From contig BJOX01000171.1 in assembly GCA_009731375.1 (NCBI GenBank), positions 17,715-63,466 on the forward strand: a stretch of 45,752 bases of DNA. Direction: 5' to 3'. The DNA is from Paulinella micropora (lineage: Eukaryota; Cercozoa; Imbricatea; Euglyphida). The position numbers were made by a program, and so were the translations under genes. This document shows positions 36,619 through 45,752 of the stretch, one piece after another; position 1 is the first letter of the stretch; each line of letters begins with the position of its first letter. Under the pieces are notes generated by a model. The model searched no databases. It had not been told where the DNA came from and was given only the letters and a program-made list of their open reading frames with translations.

Positions 36619-37473
36619 GTATGTCTCTCCTCAACCTTTCTACTGCTTGCGTTCAGTTGCTTATAGCCAAAATAAACAAATAAACAAACAAGCATTCAGT
36701 TTCAGTTTCATGCAATGCCGATGTCACTCCAAATGCATTGGATTGTTGTCCTTCAGCTTCGTGACGTGAAGCGCGTTGCCGTCAAGCTGAAGCACGTGCT
36801 CGTTCCAGTCGCAGATTCTCAAAAAGAGCTTCGCGATTGTACGCGCTCTCTCTCTCTCTCTCTCCCCTCTCTCTCTCTCCATCGATGGATGGATGGATGG
36901 CTGGATNNNNNNNNNNNNNNNNNNNNNNNNNNNNNNNNNNNNNNNNNNNNNNNNNNNNNNNNNNNNNNNNNNNNNNNNNNNNNNNNNNNNNNNNNNNNNN
37001 NNNNNNNNNNNNNNNNNNNNNNNNNNNNNNNNNNNNNNNNNNNNNNNNNNNNNNNNNNNNNNNNNNNNNNNNNNNNNNNNNNNNNNNNNNNNNNNNNNNN
37101 NNNNNNNNNNNNNNNNNNNNNNNNNNNNNNNNNNNNNNNNNNNNNNNNNNNNNNNNNNNNNNNNNNNNNNNNNNNNNNNNNNNNNNNNNNNNNNNNNNNN
37201 NNNNNNNNNNNNNNNNNNNNNNNNNNNNNNNNNNNNNNNNNNNNNNNNNNNNNNNNNNNNNNNNNNNNNNNNNNNNNNNNNNNNNNNNNNNNNNNNNNNN
37301 NNNNNNNNNNNNNNNNNNNNNNNNNNNNNNNNNNNNNNNNNNNNNNNNNNNNNNNNNNNNNNNNNNNNNNNNNNNNNNNNNNNNNNNNNNNNNNNNNNNN
37401 NNNNNNNNNNNNNNNNNNNNNNNNNNNNNNNNNNNNNNNNNNNNNNNNNNNNNNNNNNNNNNNNNNNNNNNNN

Positions 37474-37513
<40 letters not shown>

Positions 37514-37700
37514 CTACCAACCTACCTACCTACCTACCTACTACCTACCTGTGGGATCCATGCATCTATCTACTATCTATCTATCCATCCATTCTGCCCC
37601 CCCCCCCTCTCTATCTCTCTCTCTTTCTCTATATATATATACATATATTATATATACATCTATCTATCTATCTATTCTATCTATCTATTCGATCTATCTC

Positions 37701-37753
<53 letters not shown>

Positions 37754-37806
37754 CATCTCTCTCTCTCTCTCCAGGGGATTTGTGGGGTCCTCTCATCTCT
37801 CTCTCT

Positions 37807-37858
<52 letters not shown>

Positions 37859-37934
37859 CCAGGGGATTTGTGGGGTCCGCTCATATCTCTCTCTCTCTCT
37901 CTCTCTCTCTTGCCAGGGGATTTGTGGGGTCCGC

Positions 37935-37970
<36 letters not shown>

Positions 37971-38547
37971 CCAGGGGATTTGTGGGGTCCGCTCANNNNN
38001 NNNNNCCCCCCCCCCCCCCCCCCCCCGCTCTCTCTCTCTCTCTCTCCCCTCTCGCTCTCTCTCTTTCTCGCTCTCTCTCTCTCTCCTCTGTCTGGATCTC
38101 CCTCATACGTCTCAATTGTTTATATACATACATAAAAACATCCTATAAACAAAATGTGATAAAACTATGTATTCTTTCTATATGTACATGCTTTCACATG
38201 CATGCATGAAGGCGTATGTCTCACAATGGCAGGGTAAGAAATGTTTGTCTCAAAAGTTTTATACACACCTTCATGCATACTCATATGTGAAAGCATGTAC
38301 GTATAGAAAGAATTCATAGTTTTATCATATTTGTTTTAGGCTGTTTTTATGTACATATATAAACAATTGAGAACGTATGAGGGAGATCCAGACAGAGGGG
38401 AGAGAGAGAGAGGAGAGAGAGAGAGAGAAGGGGGGGGGGGGGGGAGGAAGAAGGGAGGGGGAGAGAGACACAATCTCACACTGACATGACAGGTCGCTGA
38501 GCTGGAACGCCCAGGAGGACCAGGTGGCGTTGGTACCTCTCTCTCTC

Positions 38548-38578
<31 letters not shown>

Positions 38579-39900
38579 CACTCTCACTCTCTCTCTCCCT
38601 CTCTCTCTCTCCCTCTCTCTCTCTCTCTCTCATACACACACACACACACTTCATTCTTGTTTTGCTTGGTGCGAAATATGTGTCTGTACTAGGTATGTGT
38701 GCCAGTCTTCGTGATCGTGTTTTTCTTGACATGCACACGTGTGGTTTTTGTCTGTCTGCTCGGTGCAATATGTACTTTATACAATAGACGAGTTGAACTG
38801 TTTTTTTATTGTACAATAATTGTTGAAAGTTGAATTTCATCATTCATTATACTATATATATATATAATATTACATCATAGTCTTTGTGTGATACTAGGGT
38901 CTTTGCGTCAGTGTTCCTGAACGTGTGTAACTGGCTGGTTTTGTCTTTTGTCTGTCTGCTCGGTGCAATGTGTACTTTGTGCGTGATAACTAGGGTCTTT
39001 GCGTCAGTGTTTGTGATCGTGTGTTATGTTGACAAACGCATGTGGTTTTGTCTTTTGTCTGTCTGCTTGGTGCAATGTGCACTTTGTGTGATAACTAGGT
39101 CTTTGCGTCAGTGTCTATGATCGTGTGTCATATTGACAAACGCACGTGGTTTTGTCTTTTGTCTGTCTGCTTGGTGCAATGTGTACTTTTGTGTGTGATA
39201 CTAGGTCTCTGCGTCAAGTGTTCGTGAACGTGTGTTATATTTACAAACGCATGTGGTTTTGTCTTTTGTCTGTCTGCTTGGTGCAATGTGTGCTTTGTGT
39301 GTGATACTAGGTCTTTGCGTGTCCGTTATCGTGTGTTATATTTACAAACGCATGTGGTTTTGTCTTTTGTCTGTCTGCTTGGTGCAATGTGTACTTTGNN
39401 NNNNNNNNNNNNNNNNNNNNNNNNNNNNNNNNNNNNNNNNNNNNNNNNNNNNNNNNNNNNNNNNNNNNNNNNNNNNNNNNNNNNNNNNNNNNNNNNNNNN
39501 NNNNNNNNNNNNNNNNNNNNNNNNNNNNNNNNNNNNNNNNNNNNNNNNNNNNNNNNNNNNNNNNNNNNNNNNNNNNNNNNNNNNNNNNNNNNNNNNNNNN
39601 NNNNNNNNNNNNNNNNNNNNNNNNNNNNNNNNNNNNNNNNNNNNNNNNNNNNNNNNNNNNNNNNNNNNNNNNNNNNNNNNNNNNNNNNNNNNNNNNNNNN
39701 NNNNNNNNNNNNNNNNNNNNNNNNNNNNNNNNNNNNNNNNNNNNNNNNNNNNNNNNNNNNNNNNNNNNNNNNNNNNNNNNNNNNNNNNNNNNNNNNNNNN
39801 NNNNNNNNNNNNNNNNNNNNNNNNNNNNNNNNNNNNNNNNNNNNNNNNNNNNNNNNNNNNNNNNNNNNNNNNNNNNNNNNNNNNNNNNCCTCTCTCTCTC

Positions 39901-39931
<31 letters not shown>

Positions 39932-42590
39932 CACTCTCACTCTCTCTCTCCCTCTCTCTCTCTCCCTCTCTCTCTCTCTCTCTCATACACACACACACAC
40001 ACTTCATTCTTGTTTTGCTTGGTGCGAAATATGTGTCTGTACTAGGTATGTGTGCCAGTCTTCGTGATCGTGTTTTTCTTGACATGCACACGTGTGGTTT
40101 TTGTCTGTCTGCTCGGTGCAATATGTACTTTATACAATAGACGAGTTGAACTGTTTTTTTATTGTACAATAATTGTTGAAAGTTGAATTTCATCATTCAT
40201 TATACTATATATATATATAATATTACATCATAGTCTTTGTGTGATACTAGGGTCTTTGCGTCAGTGTTCCTGAACGTGTGTAACTGGCTGGTTTTGTCTT
40301 TTGTCTGTCTGCTCGGTGCAATGTGTACTTTGTGCGTGATAACTAGGGTCTTTGCGTCAGTGTTTGTGATCGTGTGTTATGTTGACAAACGCATGTGGTT
40401 TTGTCTTTTGTCTGTCTGCTTGGTGCAATGTGCACTTTGTGTGATAACTAGGTCTTTGCGTCAGTGTCTATGATCGTGTGTCATATTGACAAACGCACGT
40501 GGTTTTGTCTTTTGTCTGTCTGCTTGGTGCAATGTGTACTTTTGTGTGTGATACTAGGTCTCTGCGTCAAGTGTTCGTGAACGTGTGTTATATTTACAAA
40601 CGCATGTGGTTTTGTCTTTTGTCTGTCTGCTTGGTGCAATGTGTGCTTTGTGTGTGATACTAGGTCTTTGCGTGTCCGTTATCGTGTGTTATATTTACAA
40701 ACGCATGTGGTTTTGTCTTTTGTCTGTCTGCTTGGTGCAATGTGTACTTTGTGTGTGATACTAGGTCTCTGCGTCAAGTGTTCGTGATCGTGTGTTATAT
40801 TTACAAACGCATGTGGTTTTGTTTTTTGTCCGTCTGCTTGGTGCAATGTGGAATTTGTGTGTGATACTACGTCTTTGCGTCAGTGTTTGTGATCTTCTCT
40901 GTCTGCTTGGTGCAGTGTGTGCTTTGTGTGTGTACTAGGTCTCTGCGTCAGTGTTCGTTCTCGTGTGTTAGTGATTGTGTGTTATGTTGACAAACGCATG
41001 TTTTTTTGTCTTTTGTCTGTCTGCTTGGTGCAATGTGTACTTTGTGTGTGATACTAGGTCTCTGCGTCAGTGTTCGTGATCTTGTCTGTCTGCTCGGTGC
41101 AGTGTGTGCTTTGTGTGTGATACTAGGTCTCTGCTTCAGTGTTTGTGATCTTGTCTGTCTGCTCGGTGCAGTGTGTACTTTGTGTGTCATACTAGGTCTC
41201 TGCGTCAAGTGTTCGTGATCGTGTGTTCTTGGCATGCACATATGTGGTTTTGTCTGTTGTCTGTTGCGTGATACTAGGTCTTTGTGTCAGTGTTCGTGAT
41301 CTTGTGTTATTATTGGTGTCTGCTCTTACATACATACATACAGACACACATACATACATACATACATGCATACATGCATATATACATACATACATACATA
41401 CATACGGTGCAATGTGTACTTTGTGGGTGATACTAGGTCTTTGCGTCAATGTTCGTGATCGTGTGTTATTGGCATGTGCGCGCATGTGGTTTTGTCTTGT
41501 GTCTTGTCTGCTCGGTGCACTGTGAAAAAAAGTGTCGGTGGCACCAATGACCAATAAAATTGAGGCAAAGCAAAGCGTCCGGAAAAGACGTGTTTTTTTG
41601 GAGCAAATTGGCTGTTTCCACTTCCTGTACTTTGCGTGAATCTATCTATCTATCTATCTATCTACCTAATAGGTGTTTGCGTCAGTGTTCGTGATCGTGT
41701 GGTGTGGTGCTGGTATCGTCACCATCAACGCCGCACTGCTGGGCGGCAAAATGTACACACACACAACACAACATTCTCACTCACTTTGCCACACAATACT
41801 GACACACACACACACACACAAGACAGAAAGACACACACACACACACACAGACTCTCTCTCTCTCTCTCTCCTGCTCTCCTCCCCCCCCCCCCCCCTTTCT
41901 TTTTCCCTTTNNNNNNNNNNNNNNNNNNNNNNNNNNNNNNNNNNNNNNNNNNNNNNNNNNNNNNNNNNNNNNNNNNNNNNNNNNNNNNNNNNNNNNNNNN
42001 NNNNNNNNNNNNNNNNNNNNNNNNNNNNNNNNNNNNNNNNNNNNNNNNNNNNNNNNNNNNNNNNNNNNNNNNNNNNNNNNNNNNNNNNNNNNNNNNNNNN
42101 NNNNNNNNNNNNNNNNNNNCCCGGAATAAAACCCACAGTGCTCTGTCGGTTTATACTAGACTGTCGAACAGTCTCGAAACTCCATCTGCTTACTGGGTCC
42201 TCTGTAATGGAGGTGGGAGCTCGTTCTGCAAGGGGCGCTTATGGAACGAGCCCTGGCCCCGCCTGGTACTAGGGAGCTTTGGTATCGCCTGTATCAGTCC
42301 CTTCCGTGCAAACATCACGGCTTAGGTGGGCATCGGGTTAATACTTTACCCACAGACTTCCTTGGTTGACGAAATCAGAAGCTCCTTTTTTCTGACATTA
42401 GTCGATATCTCATCTATCCTAACTATCTATATCTTTCTGTGTGTTTGTCTTTCTATCTGTCTATCTATCTACCTACCTACCTACCTACCTACCTACCTAC
42501 CTACCTATCTATCTACCTATCTACCTACCTATCTACCTACCTACCTACCTACCTACCTACCTGCCTGCCTGCCTGCCTACCTACCTACCT

Positions 42591-42631
<41 letters not shown>

Positions 42632-43568
42632 GTCTTTCTTTCTGTCTGTCTATCTGTCCACCTATCTACCTGCCTACTTACCTACCTACCTACCTACCTA
42701 CCTGCATACCTACCTGCCTGCCTACCTATCTACCTTATCTATCTATCTATCTATCTATCTGTCTATCTATCTATCTATCTGTCTGTCTGTCTGTCTGTCT
42801 ATCTGTCTATCTATCTGCCTACCTACCTACCTACCTACCTATCTATCTACCTACCTACCTACCTACCTCCTACCTACCTACCTACCTACCTACCTACCTA
42901 CCTACCTACTACCGCATACCCACCTACCTACCTTATCTATCTACCTACATATGTACTTGTGGCATGTAGTTCGTTCCTGCAGAGTGTGTGCGTGCTCGGC
43001 TACTGTGTCTTTCCCCTCAACATCGCCTCAATACTCTGTCATATCTGGTACAAGAAGAACAAAGAACAAGAACAAGAACATGAACAAGAACATGAACATG
43101 AACATGAACAAGAACAAGAACTCTGTCATATCTGGTACAAGCGGACAAGAAAACGAACGAGCAAGAACAAAGAGCAAGAACATGAACAAGAACATGAACA
43201 AGAGCAAGAACAAGAACAAGAACAAGAACAATCTGTCCATCTATCCCCCCCTGACCGGTATTTGCGGTGATTTCCCGGAATTTTACCACAATTTAGCATT
43301 TTCCCTCGATTTCCCGGGATTTTGCCACATTTCAGCATTTTCCCTCGATTTCCCGGGATTTTAGCACATTTTAGCATGTTCCCTCCCGTCTCGTGCTTTG
43401 GCTTCTCAAGCAAAACCCACAAGCAAAAATGTCCTGGTGTCATGTTTCTGTTGTAGGACGTCGCGGTTGTTCATGCTGATCTGTGTGCTGTGTGCCTTCG
43501 TTTGGTCCACCCGAGGTGTGTGTGTGTCCCTCACATACATATTCAAACACACACACACACACGCACGC

Positions 43569-43606
<38 letters not shown>

Positions 43607-43679
43607 CTCTCTCTCTTCCTCTCTCTCTCTCTTCCTCTCTCTCCCTCTTCCTCTCTCTCCCTCTTCCTCTCTCTCCCTC

Positions 43680-43762
<83 letters not shown>

Positions 43763-43998
43763 ATATATATTATATATATACATACATACATATACATATT
43801 ATATATATACATATATGTATGTATGTATGTATCGCCTGCCAATTGCTGAGCCAAAAGGCCATGTGCATCCAGTCCTCCATTCCATAAGGAAAGTCTCCAC
43901 ACCAATCGGTGGAATAAAGGAAGTGACGGCATAGAACATTACTCTAGGAGCTTTATACCAATCAGCCCATGGAAAGGGACCGATGGCCTATGTACTTC

Positions 43999-44045
<47 letters not shown>

Positions 44046-44249
44046 TTATATATATATAATATCTATCTATCTATCTATCTATCTATCTACCTATCTATCT
44101 ATCTATCTACCTACCTATCTATCTGTGCCGTGTGTTCAGCGTCAGTTGGTTTCATGGCTCAAATGGTAGAAAAAAACCGAAGAGCGCTTTCCGTGTACCC
44201 TGTGCTCCTTTTCTACCTCACCATCGGCTGGATGATCCTCGTACAATAG
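36469..44249 (+). CDS. YIPF6: YIPF6-type Yip1-domain Golgi membrane protein, split gene
   Basis: Eight exons; exon 3 is lost in a gap. YIPF6 is a five-span Yip1-family protein of the Golgi that works with Rab GTPases in vesicle traffic. Conserved landmarks in order: [11 protein letters not shown] (36591), [17 protein letters not shown] (36760), RDWDLWGPL (exon 2/3), FASVFVIVW and LLGGK (41676), [18 protein letters not shown] (42974), [17 protein letters not shown] (43463), and [20 protein letters not shown] to the stop (44176-44249). Exon joins keep frame wherever both sides are visible. Introns are made of microsatellites and copies of exon edges; total span 7.8 kb for a protein of roughly 220 residues. 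Confidence 0.92.
36757..36838 (+). CDS. YIPF6: YIPF6 exon 2
   Basis: 82 nt, acceptor CTTCAG, donor GATT|GTACGC. Reads [20 protein letters not shown], ending KELRD. Confidence 0.9.
36839..38100. repeat. CT, CTAC and CTAT arrays of YIPF6 intron 2 region
   Basis: CT and GGAT before the gap 36907-37473; CT, CTAC, TATA and CTAT after it; C run 38006-38026. Confidence 0.9.
37775..37995 (+). repeat. Four head copies of YIPF6 exon 3
   Basis: Acceptor CCAG plus about 22 nt encoding WDLWGPL recur at 37775, 37863, 37917 and 37975, each followed by CT repeats. The last runs into the 10-N gap at 37996, where the complete exon 3 (first membrane span) should be. Confidence 0.85.
38493..38532 (+). CDS. YIPF6: YIPF6 exon 4, tentative
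   Basis: 40 nt, acceptor GACAG, donor TTG|GTACCT. Reads [13 protein letters not shown] and joins exon 5 in frame (VALVFASVFV). The position matches the variable loop after the first span in the family. Confidence 0.55.
38535..39398. repeat. Segment identical to 39888-40751, probable false duplication
   Basis: With an offset of 1353 bp the two blocks agree wherever I compared them, including the CT, CA and TA arrays, and both touch the gap 39399-39888. Microsatellites this unstable would not stay identical in a real duplication. Confidence 0.75.
38650..41530 (+). repeat. Minisatellite made of YIPF6 exon 5 head copies
   Basis: About 20 units of 60-110 bp, each with CTAG|GTCTTTGCGTCAGTG and TTCGTGATCGTGTG (acceptor plus VFASVFVIV), then GTTTTGTCTTTTGTCTGTCT and GGTGCAATGTGTACTTTGTG. 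The real exon follows at 41673. Contains a 490-N gap. Confidence 0.9.
41673..41752 (+). CDS. YIPF6: YIPF6 exon 5
   Basis: 80 nt, acceptor AATAG, donor AAAT|GTACAC. Reads [20 protein letters not shown], ending ALLGGK. Two adjoining membrane spans. Confidence 0.9.
41796..42960. repeat. CA, CT, CTAC, CTGC and CTAT arrays of YIPF6 intron 5
   Basis: CA/CT to the gap 41911-42119; unique DNA 42120-42440 with no gene seen; 42445-42950 CTAC, CTAT, CTGT and CTTT repeats. Confidence 0.9.
42970..43047 (+). CDS. YIPF6: YIPF6 exon 6
   Basis: 78 nt, acceptor TGTAG, donor CTG|GTACAA. Reads [20 protein letters not shown], ending LCHI. Confidence 0.9.
43048..43235 (+). repeat. GAACAA hexamer array with a tail copy of exon 6
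   Basis: The array motif matches the intron start GTACAAGAAGAAC. At 43122-43146 the exon end CTCTGTCATATCTG|GTACAAG is repeated inside the array. Confidence 0.85.
43267..43385. repeat. 41-bp minisatellite, three copies
   Basis: Units contain TTTAGCATTTTCCCTCGATT and TCCCGGGATTTTGCCACA. Confidence 0.85.
43457..43515 (+). CDS. YIPF6: YIPF6 exon 7
   Basis: 59 nt, acceptor TTGTAG, donor CGAG|GTGTGT. Reads [19 protein letters not shown]. Confidence 0.9.
43560..43832. repeat. CA, CTAT, CT, TA and TACA arrays
   Basis: Microsatellites in the last YIPF6 intron. Confidence 0.95.
43833..44000 (-). mobile_element. Second SINE-like family (copy 2, fuller)
   Basis: The first 75 bp match 19318-19395. 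On the minus strand it begins AGGAAGTACATAGGCCATCG and ends GGCTCAGCAATTGGCAGG before an ATAC array. No tRNA-type boxes are seen; it could be another short non-autonomous element. Confidence 0.6.
44001..44125. repeat. TA and CTAT/CTAC arrays
   Basis: Pure microsatellite up to the last YIPF6 acceptor. Confidence 0.95.
44140..44249 (+). CDS. YIPF6: YIPF6 exon 8 (last)
   Basis: Acceptor TTCAG, 110 nt to TAG. Reads [12 protein letters not shown] then [20 protein letters not shown] and LVQ stop. The NRRAL.VYPV.LFY motif is the YIPF6 C-terminus. Confidence 0.93.
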
Positions 44250-44400
44250 GCGTGTCGAGTGTAAGAATATGTTAACAGTGAATTCCTTGAGAGTGTGTTC
44301 TAAAGTATTGACAGTTTCTTTTTGATTTCTTAATATTAATTATATACTACCGTGATGACTACCAATCTGATTGGTAATATAAACTGTTCATAAAACGTTC

Positions 44401-44760
44401 TGCTTCCCACTCAGCTCTACGAGTGGCTGCCAGGCCTGGCAAGTATTCGATATTAAAACAGTGTTCGCGTTAAAAAAAAAAAAAAAAAAAATGTTTATCC
44501 TGATTACTAGTAAGCTTACCGTAGATACTTTGAAAAAGTCTGTATAATACCGAAAGTGCGAGGAATCCGTTGCGGTTGCCCAACGAGCCTGGGAACTGCT
44601 GACATAATTAAATATATTTACGCAAGCACTGTTTTACTTGAATAGAATATTAATACTTGCCACTCGTAGAGCTGAGTGCCAACTGGGAAGCTTGATGCTA
44701 GTACAATACCTCTTCCATTTTATCTCTTCTGCTTCCCACTCAGCTCTACGAGTGGCATGT
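44401..44760. repeat. Foldback repeat with CTCAGCTCTACGAGTGGC arms
   Basis: 44401-44428 (GCTTCCCACTCAGCTCTACG) faces its reverse complement at 44657-44692, about 290 bp apart, and a third copy lies at 44729-44757 in direct orientation. Looks like a small inverted-repeat element with a solo end. Confidence 0.7.
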
Positions 44761-45433
44761 ATTCTAGTATGATTATTAAGAATCATCTATTAGTAGTAAA
44801 ACAGTAAGAGTCCGACTGATATCAGACTGAGCACTTGAAAGTTAACGATAAAACCATTACCCGCGTAGACTTTTCATTCTTTTTGACCGTCGGCCCGGCG
44901 TTAGATTATGATTCTCATCTGCACTACGTCACGTTCGACTTCCGTGACTAACGTGACTACTACAGTTTTCGATTTCGTTCAGAAGTTGAATGACTTCAAC
45001 ACGGTCCTTGAACTGCCAGTGTCAATTTAAAGTCAAGTTCGGATACAGTGACTCCTTCAGCTATGAATTCAAGTCAGTGAACGGTCACGACTCTCAGTCA
45101 CAAGTGCAGTGCCTTCAAGTTTTCCCCAATGCCACCTAGCATCATGATGGCTCACTGTCAGTGATGGCACTGCCTGGCAGTTTTGTCCTTTTCAAGTTAC
45201 AGTGACACACTGAGGCGATGCCTGATTAAAATCTGTGTCATTTGGTGGCCAAACTGCCAAACTCACCGGCGGCTCGAACTATTCTAAAACAAAAATTTTG
45301 ATTTTAAGTTGATCATATTAATATTAATATTTCAGCAAATAAAATTTTGAGTTTAATAAATGAAAATTTATTTATGTCAGGGCTTTGAAAACACAGTTAC
45401 TCAGTATTAAAGGTAATTACATTTCAAATAAAA
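44761..45433. other. Unassigned DNA
   Basis: No gene recognised. 44930-45250 is rich in CAGTG/CACTG and GTGACT motifs. Confidence 0.4.
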
Positions 45434-45752
45434 TTATATCGTCCGAGTTAAATCTTTTTTGATGTGTTCTTGATCGGTCGATGCGATTTGTAAGTATGAC
45501 ACCTCACTTTCACCTGACGGTTGCATGCAGATATCGAGTGAGATGATGTGCGACGCCAACACGTCTTTCTCCCAAGCTTTGAATTCTTTATTCTCTGTGC
45601 TTGGATCGTTTATGGATTGCTTTTCTTCTCGACCATGCAACCAAGCCGGTAGATACTTCCCCGTATACTGGTTTGAACCTGATGGATGGCCCCAAACGTT
45701 AACAAGGACTACTGAGTCAACATTTGGATCATCGCCATCAACGTCCACCTTA
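45434..45752 (-). CDS. Terminal exon of an unknown protein, open at window edge
   Basis: Minus-strand frame open from the right edge to a stop at 45434, about 105 codons. Reads NVDSVVLVNVWGHPSGSNQY, TGKYLPAWLHGREEKQ and ends DLTRTI. Non-repetitive and mixed in composition, so probably coding; no family recognised. Confidence 0.5.
   Translation of the reverse strand, partial: KVDVDGDDPNVDSVVLVNVWGHPSGSNQYTGKYLPAWLHGREEKQSINDPSTENKEFKAWEKDVLASHIISLDICMQPSGESEVSYLQIASTDQEHIKKDLTRTI

Noticed and set aside
38881-39397. Open frames reading [16 protein letters not shown] as a small membrane protein
   Set aside because: They arise from the minisatellite of YIPF6 exon 5 heads; there is no independent start, stop or family match.

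Overview
The window is nuclear DNA of an intron-rich eukaryote. Genes are split into short exons, introns are packed with di- to hexanucleotide arrays, and there are tRNA-derived SINEs, a LINE, TA-flanked MITEs and many assembly gaps. I cannot name the organism. A protist or alga with RI-type leucine-rich-repeat receptors is my leaning, but a marine invertebrate is not excluded.

Layout. (1) 1-2150: unassigned DNA with a 3-copy minisatellite and AT repeats. (2) 2151-6668: about 30 single-repeat LRR exons on BOTH strands. They form cassettes of about 180-245 bp bounded by the palindrome GCTACCGC(N)GCGGTAGC. A typical cassette holds one plus-strand and one minus-strand 84-nt exon, tail to tail, sharing a palindromic splice donor (GGTACC or GGTCNGACC). 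Three cassettes have an inverted paralogous copy with breakpoints exactly at the bounding palindromes. This looks like an invertible-exon (shufflon-like) LRR array and is the most novel thing here. (3) 6700-12200: microsatellites, including about 1.7 kb of TACA/TGTA, with two weak minus-strand exon candidates. (4) 12250-28558, minus strand: a split gene for an SLC1 (glutamate/neutral amino acid:cation symporter) protein. I joined 17 exons in one reading frame except at one place; the first exon(s), the last exon(s) and a short piece before the NPY exon are missing. Its introns contain 8 copies of a tRNA-SINE, 1 of 2 copies of a second SINE and 4 MITE copies. (5) 29640-35675: (AGT)n arrays, a truncated LINE end, and a nearly full-length but frame-broken LINE (ORF1, endonuclease, reverse transcriptase). 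(6) 36469-44249, plus strand: a YIPF6-type Golgi membrane protein gene, complete except exon 3, which falls in a gap. (7) 44250-45752: a foldback repeat and a terminal exon of an unknown minus-strand gene that leaves the window.

A second pattern joins regions 4 and 6. Almost every exon of both genes is accompanied by partial copies of its own edge (splice site plus 20-90 nt of exon). Head copies lie upstream and tail copies downstream, separated by microsatellites whose motif often resembles the splice-site sequence. The YIPF6 exon-5 head has become a minisatellite of about 20 copies.

Assembly gaps: 15464-15649, 17905-18281, 19396-19826, 20657-20789, 21991-22567, 23381-23539, 25800-25994, 29428-29638, 36907-37473, 39399-39888, 41911-42119, plus 10-N joins at 4760, 6669, 13647, 14127, 25294, 33995 and 37996. 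At least two gaps are flanked by the same sequence on both sides, so local copy number there is unreliable.
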